From the NCBI GenBank assembly GCA_011319805.1, contig SJRY01000228.1:310001-374000 (forward strand): a stretch of DNA of 64,000 bases. The letters are read 5' to 3'. Under the pieces are notes generated by a model, which worked only from the letters and a program-made list of their open reading frames with translations, had not been told where the DNA came from and did not search any database. The stretch comes from Macrocybe gigantea. Lineage: Eukaryota; Basidiomycota; Agaricomycetes; Agaricales; Callistosporiaceae. This document shows, piece after piece, positions 11,054 through 22,703 of this stretch (positions are counted from its first letter, which is position 1; each line of letters opens with the position of its first letter). The position numbers were made by a program, and so were the translations under genes.

Positions 11054-14000
11054 ATGACTGCACCGCCACGGCATGTCGGTAACTCGACCGTGACGGTACC
11101 TTTGTCGCCGACCAGAATGGTCAATGCCCAGCTAGGCTCCAGCCAAAGTGTTATAGTAACTTATTCCGCCCCTGCCCCTATCCTATCGTCCTCGAAATGG
11201 CAGCACCTGAAGACATCCTTAACCGCTCAATTTCCATTGCGTAATATCCACTGGAAAGCTGCTTCCCGGTCGTCTCTCCGAACGATTCAAGAACTAGACG
11301 TGAACTTTTTGCATCTGGAGACAATACGAGATGCACATTCACAAGTGCCTATGACGCTGCTAGAGAAACCGCTTTTAAACATCTATGTTGTGACCTGCCA
11401 GGTGCAAAATCAGGCATCAGACGCAATGTTGTTCGATCTCATCTCCTTGCAATTATTCAGAATACGGATCTGGACGGCTATCGGACCTCAGTCAAGAAAC
11501 AAATAAAAGATTGGCATGTCGCCGCAACGTCCAGAAAGAATCAAGAATGGTTGATCCTCCATGTATTGAAACCAGATGCCAAGGCTCCGAGCGCCAACTT
11601 CTTCCAACTCAAGGGTTCGGTATTCGAGAAAATTAGGGCGGATTTCAATGCTGAGAAACGGGAGCGGTTCGCCTTTTGGTCGCTGTGTCTATGCGCATCG
11701 TCTAAGGCTGGCTTTCCGCAGATGTGTCCAGGTGACTTGGTCGGCAGAAACTGACACTCCAACTGTTTGGGCGGAACTCATCAACAAGATCAAAGACGGT
11801 GTTCTCTCAGCATATGATTCTGCTGTTACGCTCCGGGAAGAGGAAGTCAAGCGGTCTGAAAGTCAACGTCAAATGCCAGGCTGGAATTTCTGTACATTCT
11901 TCATACTCAAAGTATTTGAACTTTACTGAATGTCCGAATCCCCGAGCTGACGCGCAATCCAGGAAAGTCTTGCAAGTTCGTTTGAAGGTGTTAATCTTCC
12001 CGAAGATGCATATTCGCAGTACGAGGAGCTGGAAACGACGTTTCAGGAGGTTTTGAAGGAAAAGAATCTATCCTGGTTTGGAAACCTGATAAACTACACC
12101 GAAGGAGACGACTCCGCCCCTTTGTTATCCGTGTCAAGGAAGGCGTATCGTGACCTTATCCTTGCGAACACGATATCTGTCTTTGATTTTAGGATATACT
12201 TGCTCTCACGACAATGTGAACTTCTAGCCAAGATGGGCCGACTGAACGAAGTCTGTAAGAAATCGGCGGCTTTCCTCAGTGCTTTTAGTAGGCGGCTGCG
12301 AGACGTTGAAGTGCGTTCATTACTTATACTTCGGATTTTCTGCACAACCAATGGCCGCAGACTACTTTGCCTAGATTCTTCATCGAGTCGTGGATATACT
12401 CCTCCGCGCTAAGTGTTGTTGACCAATGCGACTTGTGGGCGTCCCAGTCACCTGTGCCGGAAGCTAATGTCCCGGTATTCAATGCTACAAAGGGTGAACT
12501 ATTGGAGTTAGCCAAGAACGAGGTAGGAAGTAGTTGCCGTATTAAAATTGCAGAACTGAAATGTCATCTGGTACCATAGCTGGATGCTATAGGCGTAACG
12601 GTCGGGCACCTTCCGCAGAAATCTCCGTTTTCGGCTACGACGCCGAAGTCACCTCCAGCCATCAGTCTACCGGTTGGTATCACAAATACGAAGCTGGTTT
12701 CCGCGATCGAATCTGCAGACGCATTTTACGAGACGTACATAGCCACCACGAACCGTTCCATTGATATGTATACCAAAGCAGGACGGCGCAAGTTCGCATT
12801 GAAGCTCCACGGGAGCCTGGCAGCGCTCGATTTGTGAGTTTCTAGGTTCCTTGTTCGCTGACAAGCCTTGAAGGCTCTTTTCAGACACCGCGGGAATCTC
12901 GCTACGGCCCTTACGACATACACATCGTTACCGAGTCACTATGCACCGCATATGTGGACATCTTTGGAATCCTTCATGTTATCTAGGGCGCTAGACACTC
13001 ACGCAGATCTAGGCAAAAAGAAAGACGTTGGATGGATCCACATACTGTTGTCATACCTGAAAACCTACGTGGATGCCTCGGAGTCAGAGCTTCTGCTTCA
13101 CGAAGAAGATAAGGTCATGTACATCACCAGCCTAGTCGATGGTTTGAAATTCGCAACCTCCAGCCTCGATGCAGGTGTGAAAATCATTATCCCTGACTTT
13201 CCGTAACTTACACGTTGACTGCTAGACTTGTTACACTCGGATCACCCATGCATTTCAGTGTCGGTACCGTCTAACGTGCGGCTTGCAGAGACGCAGGACG
13301 GTTATCTCTTGGACATAACTGCCCGCAACCACTTGCCTTGCGTGCGTGACTTCTCCGTATCTACTGGGAATCTACGCACACATTTCGTTACAGCCGCTCC
13401 CCGCTGACGGGTTTGCAATATATCTCGCAGGTCGAGATGGTGAGAAATATCGTTTCTCGTCTAAAGTAGACAGCCTGCCTACCGGAAAATCATCTTTGAC
13501 GTTGTTTTGTCCGGTAAATGTCTATAACACCCTTTCTGAGCAATCATTGACAAGATTGGATCCCTTAAAGACATGCGCTGCCGGCATGTACGTTTTCGAC
13601 GCAAGCGAAGCTCGCCTATCGCATTTGCTACTTCAGTGGAATCATCGAAAAGACAATCCGTCAAAATCATCGCGGAGAAAAGGCACCCCGGTTCTAGTCC
13701 GGCTGCCACGGGATCTTCTGGCATTGGGCGTGTCACTCGCCCTCCCTGATCAGAGTAAGTAAAGTGTGCGAATGCAGCTGGGCTTGTGAAATTCAACAAA
13801 GCCACAGTTGAATTGGGCGAGACACCTGCGCTGCTTGTTACTGTATCGACGGGACGCAATCGGGTTTCGAAAGTTGGTATTCGTCTCTCGTCTTCAAGCG
13901 TGGCTTTCCGACCTCAACAAGCTTTCTTGGCCGAAGGTGAGGTTGACGTCTATCACCGACTTCCGTTTACAACTTTGTACTGCAGGGCAGGAAGGGTCAT

Positions 14001-15681
14001 TGGAAATCGTCGACCATACCATCACCCTTTCAGACGTTGGCAAAGGCAGAAAAGTTTCGATCATGGTCCCTCACTCGGATTCATCAGCTTTGCACGCCAT
14101 GGTACGTGCAAATTTGTCTGTTGTTGGTTTCCCACATTGATTAGGTGCATTTAAAGAAAATACTTGCTGAGGTCGAATACATCACCGTCGCAGAGCCTGA
14201 CATTCTGCGGGCCATGAGGTTTACAAGGGCCGTCCTTACATCGCTGCCGATCTCCGTAAATGTCGAGGATTTCTTCCGGGGTTCAAGGTACGAACTCTGG
14301 CACCATCCCTGCCTATCTTGACTAGAGTATTTGCACATTCAGACTCATTTCAAAGTTTACGATATCATCAACGACTCACCAGCACGTTCGGATAGCCGAA
14401 ACGTGTTTAGAAACTCCGAAGGCAGGCCTTGAAGGAGTTACAATTATACCCACTTCTACCAAAAACCGGGATGTTATTGTCAGTCCCTGCTGGAGCCATG
14501 GTGATGGTCGCTTGCTGAAGATGTATTCAGACAGTAACGCCAGCTCAACCCGCTCATTTTTTGTTCTGCGTCGATTCCAAAAACGGACCAGGTGCGTTTG
14601 CTAGGAATCTTTGTAACTGGTTGTCCAGCTGACTCGAGACGAAGTACGCGAGGCGCTCACCTTATCGGTCAAATATCGTATGCTGAGAGAAGGTATGCTT
14701 TTCCATGTTTCACCCATCTATGTGATCATCTGACGCAACCTATAGAAGTCGAAGCAGTGGTGGAAAAGGTTGTAGACACCGTGCTAGCAAATTCACCGTC
14801 TTCGACATTGCAAGATCGGGTCGAACAGGTCAACAGTTTAGTAGAAGGCCTTGAACACGATGCGAATTGGGTCGACCTCTATGGAATCACAGGAGAGTTG
14901 AACGTTCCCTGCACACCGCGCGAGGGAAGAGGGGAGGTCTGCGACCTCTATAGAGAAGCGAAAAAGGTCGGTACGATAGGTTACTTTTGTATGACGGGAT
15001 ATTCAGTTGGCGCGGTACTCCTACAGCTCCTGAGTCAGCACAGGCATCCTTCTCCGCCAGAAGGAAAGTGGCGGGTGATCAAAATACCTGTCGATGTTCC
15101 GTTTATGAACGTAAGCATTCCCAAGATAAGTGATTGTGTGGACGCAGGTTGAAGCTGCTCTAGATTGCTGCATCTGCTCGAATACGCATCTTCTCGACAC
15201 AGTTTGCGAATGTAGCCGATAGCAAATCAATTCCGCTTTTTGCCGGGCAGCCCATTTCGGCCGAGCTCAGCATCCACACTTCTTTTCACTGGGGTTCCGG
15301 TGCAAACGACAAGGATCTGCAGTATAGAATGAGATACGACGTGGAGGAGATGGTAAAGGACTGGCTCGTCAGTGGGCAGAAACGCGGCGACTTTACTGCA
15401 AAGGTATGACTGGATGCCTCATTGTTTTCATTTGCTCATAAAAGCGCAAGGACGATGCAACATATACGATGCCGATTACGCTGATCGCACTACACCATGG
15501 AGAGCTTTCGCTTCCAAAAGTGTCTGTAACTGCATTGCCAGTGGCTGGAGAGATAACGATGGGGTCGTTGGCCATTCCGAGTGCAGAGACATATCAAGTA
15601 CATGGTGCAGAAAGGGTGCTGGTGCTTCCTAGGGGCGGGCGTAGTACGTTTGTGATAGGCATGGGCTCAAGGGACGCGTAG
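11054..15681 (+). CDS. TRS130: TRAPP II complex subunit TRS130 / TRAPPC10
   Basis: Large peripheral Golgi subunit of the TRAPP II tethering and Rab-GEF complex. The N-terminal exon starts MTAPPRHVGNSTVTV and continues through a VYVTCQ-type strand to DLDGYRTSVKKQIKDW, which with QEWLILHVLK and FFQLKGSVFEKIRADF is diagnostic of the TRAPPC10 N-terminal domain. The middle (CELLAKMGRLNEVCKKSAAF) is the helical repeat part. The C-terminal exons form beta-sandwich domains, ending GAERVLVLPRGGRSTFVIGM. More than a dozen introns are needed, so individual junctions are approximate, but start and stop are well defined. No frame break was detected in the conserved parts. Confidence 0.85.
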
Positions 15682-15773
15682 ATTTTGTGTTTGAGCGAGC
15701 ATGGTCGATTTGGTTCCGGCACGTGGCCGGCTTCCTACTCCTTTCGTCCATCGCCCATGACCAAACGTGGAAC

Positions 15774-18611
15774 ATGCCCGACGTTATTGATGTCGACGCC
15801 CCCATCTTCGTCGACCTCACCCTCGATCCGCCCATGATAGATCTTACGCGTGACATCGTCATCGACCTTTCAAAGGAAGAGCCAGCACAGGGCGGCCGCG
15901 TGATGCCGCCGCCTACGAACCGGGGCAGACTGCACCACACTACGGGTGCTGCGGCTTTCCCGCAATTCAACTAGTAAGCTTCAAGAAGAGGCATTTTCGA
16001 AACAAACGGTTAATGCAGATCCGTGTCTAGTCTAGGTCCACCATCATCGATCTCTCTCGAGCTTCCTCCACGAACAATCCAGGTACGGACGCGCTCCTTG
16101 TCGCAGACATGGCTAGTCTTCGTTTATGCGCGTCTAATTTGCAGAAACGACCTGGTCCTCCCTACCCGCGTGATCAACTGCCGAAGAAACCGAGGTTGAT
16201 TGAACAGAGGCCCTTGAGTTGCGAGCCCCAGCCTGCATCGCCGAAACGGACCCCTTCGAATTCACCCTGGAACGCGAGAGCGCCGAAACGGGAGTATATC
16301 GAATTGGATACGGAAGGAGATGAGACTACATTCGACCACTTCTCCAAAGTGAGTCTTACTGCTGAGTGATCTTCGACATGTCAGCCAATGACGACCAGAA
16401 AATCAGAAGGGAGCAATCCTCAAGTTCTGAAGACGATGAAGAGTGGGATTACGCTAATATTCATGCAGGTTTCGACCTGACCAACCCGGAGAACGTACGC
16501 AGACCAATCTAATCCAGAGTTGCATACTTTGACATTTTCATAGTGGAAGCCCATGAAATTCAACGAAGCTAGACTCGAGTCTGACCTCGCCGACGCGATG
16601 CAAGACCTGTCGGTGTCATCAACACCATTAAAAAAGCATAAAGCAAGGTGCTCCGGACAAGGCAGGTGGAAGCTAACGGTATCGCATCCGGATTTCGTTT
16701 GGGAGGCCGTATGCATCACGCTGTTCATCAAAAGAGCGTCATTGACAATTGACGATTTGTGACTAGTTACAAAATGCCCGCAACATTCCAGCCGACCTCA
16801 AACCACATCGCCCGAAAACTTGTAACTCGCCATACGCTCAACCCACAAACCATAATCATCTAACTCGACGTCGCAATGATCCGTTCACGCCTCTTGTTAC
16901 ATTCAAGAGTGCTCCAGGCCGTGAATTTGCCCCTTTTCTGTTCATTTATCGAACTGACGCATGATCTTGTTTCAGCGATTAATAAAATTATTCAATCAGG
17001 TCCATGGGTGTCTATATGTACCGCCACTCTCGGTGGTTATCCTGATCAACCTGACGGTATGTATCGACTAGGTAACTTTTCAATTTTTGAACGCCGCCAT
17101 AGAGGAACCACATCCATGGAACGGGGATGGAATGCTGATGGCGTGGAACGACCGTTTGCATAAGTTGCTTGGACACCAGCGAATTCGTAACGGAACAGGT
17201 ACATGTCTTTGTCGTCATTTACGATTTGTCCATGACGCTTTCGACTTCGTAGTGAAAAATTATTCAATCAATGACATCAAAGTTGATCCTTGTAGGTAAG
17301 GTTTCCTTTTCGTCATCGTGATTTTCCGCTTACTGACTATTCCTTCCAGTCATTCGCTCGTGTCTTCCGGAAACGACAAGACAGTGCATATTTGGACACT
17401 GGATCCAGAACCGTCAGGACAAGAATCTGATCAAGAAAATGACGGGCCATATTCTCTAGACCTTAAATGTATCGTGTTATCCATTCTATTCATTTCGAGG
17501 TCTCTGAGTGATAAGTTATAGGGAATTACATGAGTGTCCCACATGACTTGGCATTCAAGCCTGGCGAATCTATTTTGGCAGTAGCAGAGCGGTGAGTGGC
17601 AGTCCCTTGTGATATCTCATACGAACGAATTTCTGAATAGCGTTTAGCAAAATCTTTGTTTACTCTGGCATCACGGATGAAGCCGTCGGAACACCGCTTA
17701 CACTTTCCCCAAACCGTCGACATGCGGCAGGTGCCCTCGTGTGGGGCCATGAACCGACTTCCAATCATCTCTTTGCGTCATCAGAACCTAGGAACGGGTA
17801 TTACGATGGCCACCACAGAGTTTTTGACATCGGCCCCCAAGAATTGGCCTATGAACTACTCGCTGAAGGTGCTGGCGACGCCATATCCATCACCTCAGAC
17901 GGTGCGACCTCATTGCTGTGGGGACACATTCTTGACATTCTGACTTGATCACAAGGCACCACACTGGCCTTGCTCACACGCGAAGAGGACCGCAAGCACT
18001 CCTTGCGTATCTACGACGTGCACCGGCGGAACCCCAGACCTGTCCGCCAAACGCGGCTGCGACCCTTCCCTGCAGATGTCGAGGGTGAGGTGAACTGTGC
18101 TGTCTTCAGCCCGGACGGGATCTACCTCGCCCTCGCGCGGAATGACAATCATGTCCACGTGTACGACTCGCGGAAGCTCGACCGCATGCTATTTGACTAT
18201 GAGCACTCTGGGCCCTCGCGCGTCACGCCGGGGAACATGTCGTTTGGCGTGCTGCATGCTCAGTGGACGGAAGTGGAGCGAGGAGTCGGGCTTGTGACGG
18301 GCGGCAACGACGGTGAGAGGCCTTCTCTCGCCGTCTCAATGTTTTGCAGCCAGTCATTCACATTTTTTCCTAGGCTGCGTCCGACTTTGGAACCCTTTGA
18401 TCGCGGCTGACAATCCTACGAATGGCAGAGTATTGGCAGAGACCTCATCAGACGTGGCCTTTTTCTCGATCGGCGACCACTTTGCTGGGGAGCGTGATCT
18501 CATTGTGTATGTGGCTGATGCATATCACGCTTCTCTACTTGCTTTCCTGACGTGAATTACAGAGGCGATTGCGCGGGAGAGGTATCTGTTTACGATCGAA
18601 AACGGAGTTGA
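15774..18611 (+). CDS. WD40 repeat protein, fungal, function unassigned
   Basis: A predicted beta-propeller scaffold of unknown partner. The N-terminus MPDVIDVDAPIFVDLTLD is acidic and carries VIDL/IDLT motifs resembling SUMO-interacting stretches. It continues over introns into PRTIQ-KRPGPPYPRDQLPKK, a serine/acidic patch SSSSEDDEEWDYANIHAG, then a propeller: LGHQRIRNGTG, SHSLVSSGNDKTVHIWTLD, VFSPDGIYLALARNDNHVHV and TGGNDGCVRLWNPL are typical WD40 blades. It ends CAGEVSVYDRKRS. Start chosen because exon 15774-15971 joins cleanly to later exons by GTAAGC/CTAG and GTACGG/GCAG borders. It lies 92 bases after TRS130. Confidence 0.75.
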
Positions 18612-19058
18612 AGGGTGCCCACTGCATTTGTTGCTTTATTTAATGTCACTGTTACTTTAATCTGTCCTCTTCACAATGTTCTTGGACGAGTCTCACTCAG
18701 CTTAGGCGATCGGAATGTATCAATATGCACATGTAGAAGAAGGGTATGGTATTATTATTGAAAAGTGCAAAAAGCGTAATCTTGAACGGAGATATGGAAG
18801 GGGAAAGTAGGAACAGAACAGCAGTGGAAAGAAACAAAAATATAGATGGTGCTCCCTGGACGATTCGTGAATGGGCGGAACTGAACGTTCGCCAATGTAT
18901 ATCATAATAAGAGAAAACCGCTCAACGAAAAGAAAATTATGTAAACCATACAACATCCGGTCTAAAAGATCTGAACCCGTTCTTACACGCCTGCGACGAT
19001 CCTGTGGTATCGGGGGAAAATGAGCACACTGATCATAGCAAAACGTCGATGAGATGAC
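18612..19058. other. Convergent intergenic region
   Basis: 447 bases between the tail-to-tail WD40 and VPS1 genes; presumably both 3' untranslated regions. AT-rich, nothing else seen. Confidence 0.5.
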
Positions 19059-21907
19059 TCACTCTTCGGCCTTGTTGAGGGCTTGGACCATGCTGACGAC
19101 CTCCTTCCTGCGGTTGACGACATACTCGGACTCTTTCAGGAGCTCGTCGAGCACGTCGGGCTTGTACAGCTCCTGGAGGAGCTCCCGCTGCAAGGTTTCC
19201 TTTGAATGCGACACGAGCGTGAGCGAGATCGCCTTTGGCACCATGTCGATCATCTCCCGCTTGACGATGTTGTAGTACGAGTTGATGAGCAGCTCTAACG
19301 GTAAAAGAAGTTTACGTTACACCGGTCAGGATATCGAAAGGGATAAGGAAGGAGGGACGGCGCAACTGATGACTTCCGTCTCCATCGTCTCTCTTTCGCT
19401 CAGCGCCGCTTGAGGCCTGATGATGGGAGGCGGGGCGTCCATGACGGACGCGCCCTTTTTCTTCGTCGCTGTAGCGCCCTTGTTGAAGAATGAGCCAAAG
19501 AAGCTCTGCTCCTCCTTCCGAGGGTCGACGTCGAGGTCTTTGCTGTTGTTCACGTGGCTGCGCGGGTTCTTGGGATCGGGCGTTGGCGGCTTGTTTGCGC
19601 CGAGTCTTTCTGTGACAATCGCCGTGGCCTGAGAGGGGCGAACCCTGTGAATCGAGAACACGCAAAGTAGGCATCTGGTATACGCACCTTGTGTCCGTTG
19701 ATGAAGTCGGGATGTGTAGTGTTAATGTAGCACGCTTGCATTCTGTCATAGCCCGACGTATGAGCACAGATCATCCCAATGCGCAAGGTTCAAAAGACAC
19801 CCACGCGACCATATCCGAGACAAGTTTCGTTGTCGGCCCCATGGCTTGCTTAAAAAAGTTGACGACAACAGAATTGAACCGTTCGCGCAGGGCAGGATAG
19901 CGCCTGAACGCCGTCTGTTACACGTGAAAAACGAATGAGGAGATGCAAGGAAAAAGGTAAAGCGAATATGCTTACGATTTTCTGAAGCAGCTGCCCGAGG
20001 ATGCGGATGAGTTCGTCGTAGACGAGCTGGCAGCACTTCAAGCTCGGCTCTTCTAATCGCTTGATCTGCTGCTTGACAATGACCTCGAATGCTGCGGTGC
20101 CAACGAAAAGCGCCGGCGTGGAGCCCTAAAGCAGAAACGAGGCATGAATAAGAAGACCAATTCCATCGTCAGAGGAAAGCTACACACAGAAGAGTTGTAC
20201 AAGATGGTCCTAATATCCCCGTCCTTGACTTGGTCAAACGGATCGATGCTCCTGATGCCGTTGTTGAACAGCTCATGGAAGACAAAACTGATGCGAGCTC
20301 CTCCGGAGAGCTCGTTCAGCGAGAGGTCGTTTGTGTTTCCGTCAATCGTAGTGCGGAACTCGGACGTGAATTCTGTGATGACAGAGAGGACGACGTTGCC
20401 GGCATTGCCGTCGCCCAAGGGTCCACCGAGCGACGCAAGCTCGGCGTTGTATTTCTGGAGCTGCTGCGAGATGCGGGCTTTGATGTCGGGAATGGTCGCG
20501 CGGATGTGGTGCATGAGGATCTGAGAACGGCCAAAACGATCAGCATGTTGCCTGGGCCAAACAAGGGGAAGATATAGGGACGCACCATGTTCAGTTTCCT
20601 GGCAAGGAAGGGCGTGCCGCAGAACTGAGCTTTGCTCTTGTAGGACGGGTGGTTTTCGAAGAACTGCCGCTCGTTCTCGAGGGCTTGCGTGATCGGTTTC
20701 GAGGTCTCAATATCACGCTGTCCACGGTTCACGACGGGTACGTACCCCAGGCGTAGCGGGATAACGCGCCCTGCAAGGATGTCTACCACGTCCGTCCCCG
20801 TGTCCCTGTACAAGCATCGTTAAGGGAACCTCCCCGCAAACAGCAACAAAAGCCGAGAAGAAAAAGCCGAACTCACATGAGGTCCACTTTCGTCAAGACA
20901 CCAATAGTCCTCGTGCCGTCAGGGTCCACCTCCCGGGCCATCTTCAGGCCGTCCGAGTTGGCCAAATCCGTGTTGGCGGCCGTGACAGCAAGAATGATGC
21001 ACGCAGGCTTGGAAATGTACTTTAGCAGCATCTCCCTGATCTGCTTCTCGATGTCGCGCGGCTGGTCCCCGACGGGGACCTTGGTGAGACCGGGTAGATC
21101 GACGAGGGTGAGGGTGAGGACGTTTGGGGAGAAGATGCGCAGATTGATGGGCTGCGGCGAGATGCCCGCATTCTTACCCGTCTTGGCCTCTGTATCGCGG
21201 ACGATCTCGTCTCTAATCTTGTTGAAGTCGTAGAATTTCTCGCCTGGGACGTGCAGAAACTCGCCCCATTCGTCTGGGTTGGCAGCTTTATCGGAGCCTC
21301 GGTCAGCGCCGTTTATTTGGGCTATGAAAATAATAAGGTTGAGAGAAGAAGGATGATACGTCAGACGAAGTTTCCTAGGATTGAGCATAAAGCAGGAAAA
21401 AACGTACTTGCACCGGGGGGATGGCCGCCGGCGGGTCGATGGATGAGTTGCAGAACCTACACAGCACAGACTCAATCACCCAGACGCCCGATATAGGACG
21501 AGTCCAACGCACCAAAGGACGCCGCGTCACAATGCCCGTGCCACGGGGCAAAAAGTCTCGTCCGACAATGTTCTGCAAGACAAAGGGTAAGGGGGAAGGA
21601 AGAAGAAGAAAAAAAGATGCCTCAGTCAGCCATCACAGCAAATCAGAAAAGCGCACACGCAGGCCTGCCCGCCCGTGCAGGACAAGACAGGACGGGGAAG
21701 GAAAAGGCGACGAGCACCAGAAATGCAAGGCAAAAAAAGACACAGTACCTCTAGCACGCTGCTCTTCCCACTGCTCTGACTGCCGAGGACGCATATCTGG
21801 GGAAGGTCAATCTGCGAGCCCGAGGAGCCGATCGTCGCAAAGACGTCCTGGAGCTTGTTGACCATGTTCACGATCTCCGTGCCGAGACCTGTCGTTGTCG
21901 TCGCCAT
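19059..21907 (-). CDS. VPS1: Dynamin-like GTPase VPS1
   Basis: Large GTPase acting in vacuolar protein sorting, endosomal and peroxisomal membrane fission. The exon at the 5' end reads [17 protein letters not shown], then [20 protein letters not shown] with the P-loop, a split [17 protein letters not shown] (switch I), [16 protein letters not shown] (G3) and [11 protein letters not shown] (G4). The middle domain and stalk follow, then a variable lysine-rich insert ([17 protein letters not shown]) in place of a PH domain, and the GTPase effector domain ending [13 protein letters not shown]. Roughly a dozen introns are needed. No PH or proline-rich domain is present, which separates VPS1 from classical dynamins. 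Identity is secure. Confidence 0.95.
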
Positions 21908-22703
21908 GATGAAGGGCCTTGTCTATCGTCAAAGTCGATGCAAAAGTGGAGGACGTTAAGAAGAAAGAAAAGAAAAAGAAAAGACCAGAGAAGGCTGGGC
22001 GGTGCGGAAGAAAGAGAGGATGTGCGATGCTTGAGGGTTGTTTGCAACGCGGCTTTGATCTGAGTGTCCTTGACTCCAAACTGCGACAAACTTGGCCGCA
22101 GCACGCCTCCGTCCGCAGTTCAAAGTGTCGCTATAAAACTCTTTATCATATTCAACTACACGGCGACCAAGAAAAGATAAGCAAAGCCAGAACAACAGAG
22201 ACGAGCGAATATACATTTAATGATGATTGGATGGGGTAAGGGAGAAGAAACAAAGAAAAATTGCAGGTATATATACAGATGAGAAAAATGGTAAAAGGAG
22301 GTTTGTGATGTCGAGCAAAAGGCAGGAAGGGATAATGTCAACATCTATAGAAAAAATCCCTTGCCTCTCTTCCTTGACGATGTCACGAATCCGTGCCCCC
22401 CGTGAGATGCAGCAGAATCTTGTAGAGAAGGAAATAAAGCTGGAGATACGTTAATGCGAACCCGCCAGCGTGCCGCGTGATGAGCACGCGGGACGTGGCC
22501 GCGTCGCGATTATTCATGTCCAAAACGAGATTGCGTGAGTGAGTTGTGATTATCGTGGGTGCTGGAGATGAGGGTCTTGATATGCATAGCGGCGAGTCAG
22601 ATAAAGTCTTGGTGGTAATATCATGCATGGTATCCCGATCCGCCTCTCTGTCTTTGGCGGATCCATCTTGCGCTTCCGGTTCCTGGAGATCGGGTCCTTC
22701 TAG
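21908..22703. other. VPS1 upstream region and BCS1-like 3' region
   Basis: About 800 bases between two genes of the same strand. A purine-rich tract (GAAAGAAAAGAAAAAGAAAA) at 21964-21983 on the + strand lies just upstream of the VPS1 start and is a likely promoter pyrimidine tract on the coding strand. No coding exon seen. Confidence 0.5.

Noticed and set aside
20230..20577. Plus-strand ORFs over VPS1 (also 20877-21233 and 21421-21861)
   Set aside because: Shadows of VPS1 exons, whose sequence on the minus strand is unambiguous.
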